DNA of 64,000 bases, taken from Flavobacterium omnivorum. Its GTDB lineage: Bacteria; Bacteroidota; Bacteroidia; Flavobacteriales; Flavobacteriaceae. Below are positions 26,673 to 35,072 of the stretch, piece by piece. Location: the NCBI RefSeq assembly GCF_900099915.1, contig NZ_FNDB01000010.1:1-64000 (forward strand), in the 5' to 3' direction. The notes beneath the pieces were generated by a model. That model was not told where the DNA came from. It did not search any database and saw only the letters and a program-made list of their open reading frames with translations. The translations under genes and the position numbers were made by a program. Numbering within the stretch: the stretch's first letter is position 1; each line of letters opens with the position of its first letter.

Positions 26673-27344
26673 ATGAACTATCAAATTACAATAAAGAAAG
26701 CCTACACCGTTGATGAAATTGAAGGTTATTGGACAAGTGATGATTATATAAAGTTGTTGGAAAAATTCGATTATCCAGATGCTGGTGATTCGGATCCTGC
26801 CACTTTGAAGGAGTTATTATTCATGGCTATATCTGATTTTGAACCTAAAGATGCTGCCGTAATTGCATTGGAATATAAGTTATCTGAAAATTTGAATGAA
26901 GGTCAGATTCAACAAGTTTCGAATGACATGTTATTAGATAAAGTATGTGAAGAATATCCTGAAATTGGACTACATGCAACCTTATTCCATGTGAATCAAT
27001 TGCTCTTTAAAGCCTATAATGGTACATTCCCGAATGCTAAAGCGACTATTATCGAATGTAGTTTTGTGCCTTTGGAAGAGGAAAGCGAAATTGAATTGAC
27101 TAAAGCGAGTATTTTGAAACTGTTAAACAACGGTTTGTTAGGTAGTAATTTGATCAAAAGATTGTTTGATCTGCCTATGACTGAAAACCTGCCTTTTCCA
27201 GAAGCAGAAGATATTTTATGGGAAGTACGATCAACGGATAATAGTAATTTTATGATCATAACCTCTGAATATTGGTTGAGTAAAGGAGATATTATTGCAT
27301 CAGAATTTGAAGGAATTCTAGAAATTGCACTTGACGTTGAATAA
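26673..27344 (+). CDS. Uncharacterised acidic protein
   Basis: I do not recognise this family. The 223-residue protein is acidic, with no signal peptide and no membrane segments, so it should be cytoplasmic. It has a run of predicted helices (PATLKELLFMAISDFEPKDA, LNNGLLGSNLIKRLFDLPM) and a C-terminal part that looks like alternating strands. Codon use and base composition match the neighbours. It stands alone with a bidirectional terminator after it, shared with purE. Confidence 0.75.
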   Translation: MNYQITIKKAYTVDEIEGYWTSDDYIKLLEKFDYPDAGDSDPATLKELLFMAISDFEPKDAAVIALEYKLSENLNEGQIQQVSNDMLLDKVCEEYPEIGLHATLFHVNQLLFKAYNGTFPNAKATIIECSFVPLEEESEIELTKASILKLLNNGLLGSNLIKRLFDLPMTENLPFPEAEDILWEVRSTDNSNFMIITSEYWLSKGDIIASEFEGILEIALDVE

Positions 27345-27368
27345 ATGATGTCAACACTTTTATGCCGT

Positions 27369-27396
27369 AAAAAAAGCTCCATCTGGAGCTTTTTTT
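27369..27396. terminator. Bidirectional terminator between the unknown gene and purE
   Basis: AAAAAAAGCTCCA (27369-27381) and its exact complement (27384-27396) are separated by two bases. The 13-bp stem with A and T tails suits termination in both directions. It overlaps the purE stop codon by two bases. Confidence 0.88.
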
Positions 27397-27877
27397 ATTT
27401 TTGTAGACTTTCAGAGGCGATAATAACCGCTTCTTTTAATCCTGTTTTATACTTGATTATTTTTTCTAATATACTTTTATCATGGCTTCCTAAGATTTGA
27501 ACTGCTAAAATCCCTGCATTTTTGGCACCATTCAAAGCAACTGTTGCAACAGGTACACCACCGGGCATTTGTAGAATGGATAAAACACTGTCCCAACCAT
27601 CTATAGAATTGCTTGATTTGATAGGAACACCAATGACTGGTAGTGGAGACATAGAGGCAACCATTCCTGGCAAATGTGCCGCGCCACCAGCACCAGCAAT
27701 AACAACCGAAATTCCACGAGTATGCGCATTTTTGCTGAAATCAAATAATTTTTCAGGAGTTCGGTGTGCCGAAACAATATCGACTTCTATTTCTATTTCG
27801 AATGCTTTTAAAATATCTATTGCTTCTTGCATGATCGGCATGTCTGAGATGCTTCCCATTATTACGGCTACTTTCAT
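27395..27877 (-). CDS. purE: 5-(carboxyamino)imidazole ribonucleotide mutase
   Basis: This 160-residue enzyme converts N5-CAIR to CAIR in purine synthesis. It shows the class I PurE motifs GSISDMPIM (8-16) and SAHRTPEKLFDF (from 40), with GAGGAAHLPGMVAS and GVPIKSSNSIDGWDSVLSI-type substrate loop. It lies 75 nt after purK on the same strand, the classical pairing, so both are transcribed from the purK promoter. Confidence 0.96.
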   Translation of the reverse strand: MKVAVIMGSISDMPIMQEAIDILKAFEIEIEVDIVSAHRTPEKLFDFSKNAHTRGISVVIAGAGGAAHLPGMVASMSPLPVIGVPIKSSNSIDGWDSVLSILQMPGGVPVATVALNGAKNAGILAVQILGSHDKSILEKIIKYKTGLKEAVIIASESLQK

Positions 27878-27952
27878 TATTTTTTATTTAAAGATTGAAA
27901 AATTATTTAAAACCCTATTTAGCTTATTACAATTTGTAAATCAGTATGTCTT

Positions 27953-29119
27953 TTAATTATCCAATTGATCACTTATTACTCTTATGGTATTTTTTACCTC
28001 TTCAGCAATTCGTCTTGCTTCATTAATATCTTCATTTACGATGGTCACGTGTCCCATCTTTCTAAATGGACGCGTTTGTTTCTTTCCGTAAATGTGTGGA
28101 GTAACGCCGTTCCAACTTAATATTTTTTCGATGTTTTCGTAGACTACATTTCCGGTAAATCCTTCGGTACCTACTAGATTTACCATAATTCCAGCTACTT
28201 TACTGTCGGTATTTCCTAATGGTAAATCTAGGATGGCGCGCAAATGGTTTTCAAATTGGGAAGTATAGCTGGCTTCAATAGAATAATGGCCGGAATTATG
28301 AGGACGAGGCGCTACCTCATTCACGAGAATTTCATCATCATCGGTCTGAAACATTTCTACAGCTAGTAATCCAACATGATTGAATTTTTCAGAAACATGA
28401 AGCGCGATTGCTCTTGCTTTTTTTGCTACTGTATCTTCAATTCGAGCAGGACAAATCACATATTCTACCTGGTTTGCTTCTGGATGAAATTCCATTTCTA
28501 CCACGGGATAGGTTTTTATTTCGCCCGAAGGATTGCGGCAAACAATAACTGCCAATTCGTTTTTAAAAGGAATCATTTCTTCAGCAATGCATTCCACATT
28601 AGCTAGATTGTCCAGATCTGAAATTTGTCGAATAACTTTTACACCATTTCCATCGTATCCAAATTCGGTGCATTTCCAAACGAAAGGGACTTTTGTTTTT
28701 GAATCTAAAATCGATACCACTAAACTTTTTAAATCGTCAAATCGTTGGTAATTTGCAGTTGGAATTGCATGGTGACGGTAGAAATCTTTTTGTATTCCTT
28801 TGTTCTGAATCAATTTTAAAGTTTTTGGCGAAGGATACACTTTTAATCCTTCTTCCTCCAGTTTTACTAAGGCCTCTAGATTGACCAGCTCAATTTCAAA
28901 AGTCAAAACATCGACTAATTTTCCAAAATTATAAACCGTTTCAAAGTCCATTAAGTCGCCTTTAAAGAATTGGTCGCAGGCAATTTTACAGGGCGCTTCA
29001 TCACTGGGGTCCAGCACATAAGTTTGGATGTCAAATTTCCGAGTGTCAAACAATAGCATTTTACCTAATTGTCCGCCGCCGAGAATCCCCAATTTAAAAT
29101 CAGAAGAAAAATAATTCAT
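27953..29119 (-). CDS. purK: 5-(carboxyamino)imidazole ribonucleotide synthase
   Basis: This ATP-grasp enzyme of 388 residues makes N5-CAIR from AIR, bicarbonate and ATP. It begins with LGILGGGQLGKML, contains VPFVWKCTEFGYDGNGVKVI in the ATP-binding part, and ends with NEVAPRPHNSGHYSIEA, all PurK signatures. Its product is the substrate of the PurE protein encoded directly downstream. Confidence 0.96.
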   Translation of the reverse strand: MNYFSSDFKLGILGGGQLGKMLLFDTRKFDIQTYVLDPSDEAPCKIACDQFFKGDLMDFETVYNFGKLVDVLTFEIELVNLEALVKLEEEGLKVYPSPKTLKLIQNKGIQKDFYRHHAIPTANYQRFDDLKSLVVSILDSKTKVPFVWKCTEFGYDGNGVKVIRQISDLDNLANVECIAEEMIPFKNELAVIVCRNPSGEIKTYPVVEMEFHPEANQVEYVICPARIEDTVAKKARAIALHVSEKFNHVGLLAVEMFQTDDDEILVNEVAPRPHNSGHYSIEASYTSQFENHLRAILDLPLGNTDSKVAGIMVNLVGTEGFTGNVVYENIEKILSWNGVTPHIYGKKQTRPFRKMGHVTIVNEDINEARRIAEEVKNTIRVISDQLDN

Positions 29120-29139
29120 GGTGTCGTTGTATGTTTAAG

Positions 29140-29147
29140 CAAAGATA
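29140..29147 (-). promoter_or_regulatory. -7 box of purK-purE
   Basis: The minus strand reads TATCTTTG, a perfect TAnnTTTG box, 20 nt before the purK ATG at 29119. It is divergent from the hpt promoter, and about 156 nt separate the two boxes. No purine riboswitch fold was recognised between them. Confidence 0.6.
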
Positions 29148-29303
29148 CTTTATAATGATTGAATTGGGAAATGCTATTTTATTTTCTTCGGAATTTATGT
29201 TGTAACTTTTATGCCTTTCGATAGATTTTTAGGTTGTTTTTTATGGAATTTACTTAAAAATACAAATTAATGCCCATTTATCAATTCACAATTCCGAATT
29301 CTG

Positions 29304-29311
29304 TATCTTTG
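29304..29311 (+). promoter_or_regulatory. -7 box of hpt-adk
   Basis: TATCTTTG matches TAnnTTTG and lies 23 nt before the hpt ATG at 29335. It is the same octamer as the divergent purK box. A -33 TTTG is not obvious. Confidence 0.55.
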
Positions 29312-29334
29312 CCCATTATTTTAAACATCAAAAA

Positions 29335-29865
29335 ATGATACAACTTCACGATAAACAATTTGTTCCGTTTATTTCTGCTAAAGAAATAGAATTTGCTTTG
29401 ACAAAAATGATTGCCCAAATAGAAGACGATTTTGCTGATGAAACTCCCGTATTTGTAGGTGTATTGAACGGTGCTTTTATGGTAGTTTCTGATTTTATGA
29501 AGTTATACAAAAAGCCATGTGAAGTTTCTTTTATAAAAATGGCTTCGTACGAGGGAACTTCTTCTACAAACGAAGTGAAACAGTTGATTGGTTTAAATCA
29601 GGATTTAACGGGTCGTTCTGTAATCATTATCGAAGATATCGTGGATACTGGAAACACATTGGTGGAACTAAAAGAATTGTTTAAAAAACAAAATGTCAAG
29701 CATTTTAAAATTGCAACTCTTTTTTTTAAACCAGAAGCCTACACTAAAGACATCAAGATAGATTATATAGGAATCCGAATTCCTAATAAATTTATTGTTG
29801 GTTATGGCTTAGACTACGATGGATTAGGAAGAAATTTACCAGAAGTATATAAACTTAAAGAATAA
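29335..29865 (+). CDS. hpt: Hypoxanthine phosphoribosyltransferase
   Basis: This 176-residue salvage enzyme joins hypoxanthine (or guanine) to PRPP. The PRPP-binding loop VIIIEDIVDTGNTLVEL is at about 96-112, and PVFVGVLNGAFMVVSDF near residue 40-56 forms the first binding loop. Length fits. It is followed by adk after 15 nt, so purine salvage and nucleotide balancing are made from one mRNA, opposite to the purK-purE unit. Confidence 0.95.
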   Translation: MIQLHDKQFVPFISAKEIEFALTKMIAQIEDDFADETPVFVGVLNGAFMVVSDFMKLYKKPCEVSFIKMASYEGTSSTNEVKQLIGLNQDLTGRSVIIIEDIVDTGNTLVELKELFKKQNVKHFKIATLFFKPEAYTKDIKIDYIGIRIPNKFIVGYGLDYDGLGRNLPEVYKLKE

Positions 29866-29880
29866 CTACACAACAACAAC

Positions 29881-30453
29881 ATGACTAACATTGTTTTATT
29901 TGGAAAACCAGGAGCAGGTAAAGGAACTCAAGCAGAGTTTTTGAAGGAAAAATACAAATTAACGCATATATCCACCGGTGATGTATTTCGGTTTAATTTA
30001 AAAAATGATACCGAACTTGGCAAACAAGCAAGAGTATTTATGGATGCTGGTGATTTAGTACCGGATGAGCTGACTACAAAAATGCTTATTGATGAAGTAA
30101 ATAAGCATCCAGAGGCTAACGGAATTTTGTTCGATGGTTATCCAAGAACACTATCACAAGCTGAAGATTTAGATGGTTTTCTTGCTTCAATTGGTTCCAA
30201 AGTTGCCGCAACAATAGCACTAGAAGCAGATGATGAGCTTTTAGTACAGCGCTTGTTAGAAAGAGGAAAAACAAGTGGCCGAATTGACGATCAAGATGAA
30301 GAAAAGATCAGAAATCGTTACCAAGAATACAATGAAAAAACAGCGCCTTTGATGAATTATTATCAAGCTCAAGGTAAGTTTTTTGCAGTGAATGGTATAG
30401 GTACTATTGCCGAAATTACGCAACGAGTAAGCGCGGTTATTGATAATTTATAG
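29881..30453 (+). CDS. adk: Adenylate kinase
   Basis: This 190-residue enzyme interconverts ATP, ADP and AMP. The P-loop GKPGAGKGT is at 7-15, followed by the AMP-binding region THISTGDVFRFNL and FDGYPRTLSQAEDLD. The LID is the short type (ERGKTSGRIDDQDEEKIRNR) without a zinc finger. The stop codon TAG shares its last base with the first base of the repeat element at 30453. Confidence 0.97.
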   Translation: MTNIVLFGKPGAGKGTQAEFLKEKYKLTHISTGDVFRFNLKNDTELGKQARVFMDAGDLVPDELTTKMLIDEVNKHPEANGILFDGYPRTLSQAEDLDGFLASIGSKVAATIALEADDELLVQRLLERGKTSGRIDDQDEEKIRNRYQEYNEKTAPLMNYYQAQGKFFAVNGIGTIAEITQRVSAVIDNL

Positions 30454-30596
30454 GAGCTATTCCAGCTCTATGTTACAAGTCCTCGATAAAAAAACATTTT
30501 TCTAAGTCCTAAAAGGAGCTTCCTTTGGTCGCTCTTTTTTGACAAGAAAAAATAGTTCTTTTATCTCCTGGCTTTTCACTTCGATCTGGGCTAAAA
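30453..30596 (+). repeat. Intergenic hairpin repeat, family 1, copy C
   Basis: This 144-bp element begins GGAGCTATTCC on the last base of the adk stop codon and ends GGGCTAAAA. Its 5' and 3' parts align with the copy at 17577-17719. The hairpin has core stem AAAAGGAGC with GCTCTTTTT (30511-30539) around loop TTCCTTTGGTC, which differs from the loop of the other copy only by two transitions. An outer stem (ATTTTTCT at 30496, AGAAAAAAT at 30545) extends it. Stem sequences differ between copies while pairing is kept. Confidence 0.75.
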
Positions 30597-30668
30597 ACCG
30601 GATTGACAATTTCATGAACGAAAAATTCAGAAATTAGATTTTTATTTAAAAACGAATCCACTAATACA

Positions 30669-31943
30669 TTGGAAATACTAATAATATTTTTTCTAATATT
30701 ACTAAATGGGGTTTTCTCCATGTCAGAAATCGCATTAATTTCAGCACGAAAAAATAGGCTGGAAACGGCAGCAAAAAAGGGAAATAAAAGCGCTAAAATC
30801 GCCTTGGATTTAGCTAATTCTCCCAATAAGTTTTTGTCTACGGTACAAATAGGAATCACTTTGATAGGGATTCTTACTGGTATTTACAGTGGCGATAAGA
30901 TAACTGAAGATGTTGAGGTATTCATCAAAGGAATTGCAATATTAACACCGTATGCACATCCGGTCGCGGTAGGTTTAGTTGTTGTTATTTTGACTTTTTT
31001 TTCTTTAGTTCTTGGTGAATTGTTGCCAAAGAGAATTGGTTTAAATCATCCTGAAGCGATAGCAAAGGCGGTAGCGTTGCCTATGAAAATAGTCTCAATC
31101 GTTACGGCACCTTTTATTTGGTTATTAACACATTCTACAGAATTTTTACTTAACGTTTTACAAATAAAGCCTACAGCAGATGGTCGAGTGACCGAGGAAG
31201 AAATAAAAGCGATTATCAAAGAAGGAACCGAAGGAGGTGAAGTGCAGGAAATAGAGCAAGATATTGTGGAGCGTGTATTTCATATTGGAGACCGCAAAAT
31301 AAACTCTTTGATGACTCATAGGAAATCAGTGATGTTTTTACCATTGCACTCTAATAAAGAACAAGTTAGGGAGTTTATGCTGAAGGAGTTGCATTCAATT
31401 TATCCAGTTTATGGAGAAAATTATGATGATATTGTTGGCGTTGTAAATCTCAAAAATATTTTTGCTCATTTTGAAAATGATAATTTCAATTTGGTTGACA
31501 TTATGACCGAAGCCCCATTTATGATGGAGCAAACGACCGCATATGTCGCATTAGAAATATTTAAAAAATCGGGTATTCATTACGCATTTGTATCTGATGA
31601 ATATGGCGTATTTCAGGGAGTAATTACTTTGAATGATATTCTAGAAGCATTGGTAGGTGATGCATCTGATTTTTATAAAGATGATTTCCAGCTAGTAGAA
31701 AGAGAAGATGGAACGTGGTTAGTAGACGGGCATTATTCGTTACACGATTTCTTGACTTACTTTGAGTTAGATGAATTAATCAATGATTATGAAGTCACAA
31801 CGGTAAGCGGATTAATCATGACAGAACTCTCTCATATACCCAAACAAGGGGAAAAATTGATTTGGCAAAAATTTGAGTTAGAAGTCATTGATATGGATGG
31901 TGTGAAAATTGATAAAGTAATGGTAAAGGCATTACAAGTATAA
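30669..31943 (+). CDS. CNNM/CorC (HlyC)-type transport-related membrane protein
   Basis: The 424-residue protein has the order DUF21 membrane domain (about four helices, residues 1-170), paired CBS domains (about 200-330) and a C-terminal CorC/HlyC domain (about 340-424). The family is linked to magnesium or cobalt transport and resistance. The start is a TTG at 30669, preferred because the opening MEILIIFFLILLNGVFSMSE is the typical family N-terminus and no nearby in-frame ATG exists upstream. Hemolysin names for this family are historical. Confidence 0.88.
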   Translation: MEILIIFFLILLNGVFSMSEIALISARKNRLETAAKKGNKSAKIALDLANSPNKFLSTVQIGITLIGILTGIYSGDKITEDVEVFIKGIAILTPYAHPVAVGLVVVILTFFSLVLGELLPKRIGLNHPEAIAKAVALPMKIVSIVTAPFIWLLTHSTEFLLNVLQIKPTADGRVTEEEIKAIIKEGTEGGEVQEIEQDIVERVFHIGDRKINSLMTHRKSVMFLPLHSNKEQVREFMLKELHSIYPVYGENYDDIVGVVNLKNIFAHFENDNFNLVDIMTEAPFMMEQTTAYVALEIFKKSGIHYAFVSDEYGVFQGVITLNDILEALVGDASDFYKDDFQLVEREDGTWLVDGHYSLHDFLTYFELDELINDYEVTTVSGLIMTELSHIPKQGEKLIWQKFELEVIDMDGVKIDKVMVKALQV

Positions 31944-31961
31944 AAATAGTGAACATCATGG

Positions 31962-31983
31962 GGAATTTCAAAATGGAATTTCA
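31962..31983 (+). repeat. Short tandem direct repeat before obg
   Basis: GGAATTTCA occurs twice, 13 nt apart (31962-31970 and 31975-31983), in the 72-nt gap between the CNNM-type gene and obg. It may be chance in AT-rich sequence. Confidence 0.35.
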
Positions 31984-32015
31984 ATGGTGTAGTTGAAAAT
32001 TGAATAGTAGAAAAA

Positions 32016-33017
32016 ATGACAGAAGGGAATTTTGTAGATTACGTTAAAATATATGTTTCTTCCGGAAAGGGAGGAAAAGGATCTACGCACTTGCACAGAG
32101 AAAAATTTATTGAAAAAGGAGGACCAGATGGTGGAGACGGTGGTCGCGGTGGTCATGTGTATTTGGTTGGAAACAAAGGTCTATGGACTTTATTTCACTT
32201 AAAATTCGCCAGACACATCAAAGCAGGTAATGGTGGAGATGGTAGTGGAGATAGAAGTACAGGTGCAGACGGTGATGATAAATTTATCGAAGTCCCTTTA
32301 GGTACTGTGGTAAAAGACAAAGAAACTGGAGAAATATTATTTGAAATCACCGAAGATGGTGAGAAACAAATACTTTCAAGAGGAGGTAAAGGGGGTTTAG
32401 GTAACTGGCATTTTAGAAGTTCAACAAATCAAACACCACGGTATTCTCAACCAGGATTGCCTGGAGCAGAGATGGACGTTATTCTAGAGTTGAAAGTATT
32501 GGCCGATGTAGGATTGGTAGGTTTTCCTAATGCAGGAAAGTCAACCTTGTTGTCAGTTTTGACTTCAGCGAAACCTAAAATTGCTGATTATCCTTTTACG
32601 ACATTAAAACCAAATCTTGGAATTGTAGCTTACAGAGATTTTCAATCGTTTGTAATCGCCGATATTCCTGGAATTATTGAAGGTGCTGCCGAAGGAAAAG
32701 GACTTGGACATTATTTTTTAAGACATATCGAGCGTAATTCAACATTGCTATTTTTAGTTCCTGTTGATACGCCAGATATCAAAGGAGAATATGATATTCT
32801 AGTGAATGAGTTGACCAAATACAATCCAGAAATGCTAGACAAAGAGCGTTTGCTTGTGATTTCTAAATGCGATATGCTAGATGACGAGTTAAGAGCAGAG
32901 TTAAAAACAGAACTAGATGTTGCTTTTAAGGATGTGCCATATATGTTTATTTCTTCTGTGGCTCAACAAGGTTTAACCGAGTTGAAAGATAAATTATGGA
33001 AAATGTTGAATGACTAA
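32016..33017 (+). CDS. obg: GTPase Obg (CgtA)
   Basis: This 333-residue GTPase helps assemble the large ribosomal subunit. It has the N-terminal glycine-rich Obg fold ([31 protein letters not shown]) and a G domain with G1 [12 protein letters not shown] near residue 170, G3 [17 protein letters not shown] and G4 SKCDM, where Ser replaces the more usual Asn of NKxD. No extended C-terminal OCT domain is present. It is followed by a strong terminator. Confidence 0.96.
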   Translation: MTEGNFVDYVKIYVSSGKGGKGSTHLHREKFIEKGGPDGGDGGRGGHVYLVGNKGLWTLFHLKFARHIKAGNGGDGSGDRSTGADGDDKFIEVPLGTVVKDKETGEILFEITEDGEKQILSRGGKGGLGNWHFRSSTNQTPRYSQPGLPGAEMDVILELKVLADVGLVGFPNAGKSTLLSVLTSAKPKIADYPFTTLKPNLGIVAYRDFQSFVIADIPGIIEGAAEGKGLGHYFLRHIERNSTLLFLVPVDTPDIKGEYDILVNELTKYNPEMLDKERLLVISKCDMLDDELRAELKTELDVAFKDVPYMFISSVAQQGLTELKDKLWKMLND

Positions 33018-33034
33018 GAATTAAGTTTTTATAT

Positions 33035-33066
33035 AGAAAAGGTGTTCTGAAAAGAGCACCTTTTCT
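33035..33066. terminator. Terminator between obg and the glycosyltransferase gene
   Basis: A 14-bp stem (AGAAAAGGTGTTCT with AGAGCACCTTTTCT, one G-U pair) is closed by a GAAA tetraloop, 17 nt after the obg stop. It lies between convergent genes and can serve both. Confidence 0.88.
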
Positions 33067-33078
33067 GTTTTATTTAAT

Positions 33079-34071
33079 TCAGTTATGATTATAAATATCA
33101 AATAAAAATTGCAATGTTTCGGGGATATTATTGGCTTGCATCTTTGGGTATTTTATATGGGAATCAAGCCAGTTTTCTATTGTTAAGTAAAAATCATCAC
33201 CAACATCATAAAGAACAGGAACTCCCATTTTTTTAAGAGCCGCCGCATTGCATTCTTGTTCATAGTGCTTGCGAATAGGAATAGAGAGTATTTTTTTTTC
33301 TAAATATAATGCCTCAGCAGGGGTTTCAAATCCTCCGCCAGTAATGATTCCTTCACAATTAATCAGACTTTTATTGAAATATTCTTGATTAACAGGGAAA
33401 TAAGTAACGTTTTTTATCGTGTGTTTGGTATGTATATCATTCAAAAACCAATGAAAAGAAAGGTTAGGAAGCTTGTTGAATGCTTTTTCTAAACACTCCT
33501 TCTGAAATGAAGGTAGATAAACGGTAATATGACCTTTGTTTTTGGGTTCAGCATTTACGATTTCGTCTTTAATAATTGGAGGACGTATAAAGGAGTCGTA
33601 TTTGTCAAAATGGAGACCAATATATTGAGGAGCAGGTGCATAATGTTTCAGAATCATTTCTCCTATAATGCTCTTTTTTTCAGGCCTGGGAGTCAAAGGC
33701 GATATAAAACTGGCTTGATGTCCAAATTGTATCGAATGCACTTTCTGTAATTTGCAAGCCAAAGAAGTAATCGAATCAAAATCATTAATAATCACATCAT
33801 AGTTTTTCAACGGTAAAGAATTTGCATCTTTATAGATTTGTTTTGGTTTAATATTTTTGGCAATATCCCAATAATTCAAACCGCCACACTTACTATAATG
33901 CAAGCTACAGCCATCGCTTCTATATTTTATAGGCAAATTGACATTCAGACTGGCATTGTTGCCACTCAAAAAAAAATCAACTTCACCAAATTTTTGCAGA
34001 TAAGGATATAATTGTACAGCCCTGCTGATGTGACCATTGCCGGTTGCCTGAATGGCATAAAATATTTTCAT
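33079..34071 (-). CDS. Glycosyltransferase (GT-B, GT28-like)
   Basis: The 330-residue protein begins MKIFYAIQATGNGHISRA, whose G-x-GH motif is typical of GT-B enzymes such as MurG and diglucosyl lipid synthases, and contains a C-terminal EGIITGGGFETPAEALYLEKKILSIP-like donor-binding region. It would transfer a sugar from a nucleotide donor to an unknown acceptor, perhaps a lipid. The ATG at 34069-34071 is preferred over one at 34152, which would overlap the upstream gene and add an unlikely 27-residue leader. It follows the metallophosphoesterase on the same strand. Confidence 0.8.
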   Translation of the reverse strand: MKIFYAIQATGNGHISRAVQLYPYLQKFGEVDFFLSGNNASLNVNLPIKYRSDGCSLHYSKCGGLNYWDIAKNIKPKQIYKDANSLPLKNYDVIINDFDSITSLACKLQKVHSIQFGHQASFISPLTPRPEKKSIIGEMILKHYAPAPQYIGLHFDKYDSFIRPPIIKDEIVNAEPKNKGHITVYLPSFQKECLEKAFNKLPNLSFHWFLNDIHTKHTIKNVTYFPVNQEYFNKSLINCEGIITGGGFETPAEALYLEKKILSIPIRKHYEQECNAAALKKMGVPVLYDVGDDFYLTIENWLDSHIKYPKMQANNIPETLQFLFDIYNHN

Positions 34072-34123
34072 TACTGTATATTTTGATTTTAAGGATGTTT
34101 TATTGTTTTCGTAATTTTTTTTT

Positions 34124-34939
34124 TTAGGAAAGAATTTTATTGACAATATCATTGATGATTTTTTCCTCTTGAGTGTCAGAGTCTTTGTAGTGTTCTGTTT
34201 TGTAGTGGTATAGACTCCATTTTTGTTTTTTGTATTCTAATGCGGTAAGATTTTCAACCCAATCACCACTATTCAGGTACATCACTTTTCCGTGTTCATT
34301 TTCTATTTCTTTCATTTGCGGTTTATGAATATGTCCGCAAACTACATAACTGTATTTTTTTTGGATGGCTATTTCTGCTGCAGTAGTTTCAAAATTAGAT
34401 ATAAAGGAAACAGCTTTCTTGACACTGTCTTTAATCATTTTTGAATAACTTCTTTTCTCTTTCCCTAGAAGCACTAAAACCCAATTGATGAAGCTGTTGA
34501 TTATAATCAACAAATCATATCCTTTTCCGCCAAGTTTAGCTAATATTTTAGCATAACCCTTCGTTGAGGAGTCAAATACATCTCCGTGGAAAATCCATGT
34601 TTTTTTACCGTCTAAATCAAGGATTAGTTTATCTGCCAATTCGAAATTGCCTAAAATAAAATCAGAGTATTTCCGTAAAGCTTCATCGTGATTTCCAGTT
34701 ATGTAAATAACACGGGTTCCATGATTAGACATTTTTATAATTTGTCTCAATACATTCATATGGGCTGCAGGAAAATAGCTTTTGGTAAAACTCCAAATAT
34801 CTACGATATCTCCATTTAAAACCAATGTTTGAGGATTTATTGATTTTAAATATTGCAACAACTCTTTAGCATGGCAGCCATATGTTCCTAAGTGTACATC
34901 ACTTAATACGACTAAAGGAATTTTTCTTTTTCTTTTCAT
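34124..34939 (-). CDS. Metallophosphoesterase, LpxH-like
   Basis: The 271-residue protein shows all calcineurin-type metal motifs in order: SDVHLG (13-18 region), NGDIVDIW, TGNHDE, HGDVFD and CGHIHKP. This layout matches UDP-2,3-diacylglucosamine pyrophosphatases of lipid A synthesis (LpxH and relatives), and many Bacteroidota homologs are annotated so. The true substrate is not certain. It precedes the glycosyltransferase by 52 nt, which suggests a joint role in envelope glycolipids. Confidence 0.78.
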   Translation of the reverse strand: MKRKRKIPLVVLSDVHLGTYGCHAKELLQYLKSINPQTLVLNGDIVDIWSFTKSYFPAAHMNVLRQIIKMSNHGTRVIYITGNHDEALRKYSDFILGNFELADKLILDLDGKKTWIFHGDVFDSSTKGYAKILAKLGGKGYDLLIIINSFINWVLVLLGKEKRSYSKMIKDSVKKAVSFISNFETTAAEIAIQKKYSYVVCGHIHKPQMKEIENEHGKVMYLNSGDWVENLTALEYKKQKWSLYHYKTEHYKDSDTQEEKIINDIVNKILS

Positions 34940-35060
34940 TTTTAGTTTTTACGAATGTAAGACCACTATGTTATGATAATGTTTCTTGTTGGTTATGTTT
35001 CTATTTTTAACAGGGCATTTTTTAGCCTAAATAAATCTATTTAATACTTCAAAATTTCCC

Positions 35061-35068
35061 TATTTTTG
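35061..35068 (+). promoter_or_regulatory. -7 box four bases before the TPR protein start (leaderless)
   Basis: TATTTTTG is followed by AAGA and the ATG at 35073. The start is supported by the signal peptide that follows. No TTTG is found at the normal -33 distance. Confidence 0.55.
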
Positions 35069-35072
35069 AAGA

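Noticed and set aside
27522..27956. A 144-codon plus-strand frame opposite purE.
   Set aside because: It runs antisense through the conserved purE coding sequence and has no recognisable motifs.
29120..29334. Possible purine riboswitch between purK and hpt.
   Set aside because: The leaders after the two -7 boxes are only about 15-20 nt, too short for the aptamer, and no purine-aptamer core was seen.
30509..30859. A 116-codon minus-strand frame over the adk to CNNM gap.
   Set aside because: It is antisense to the CNNM gene start and to the repeat, has no family resemblance, and codon use fits a shadow frame.
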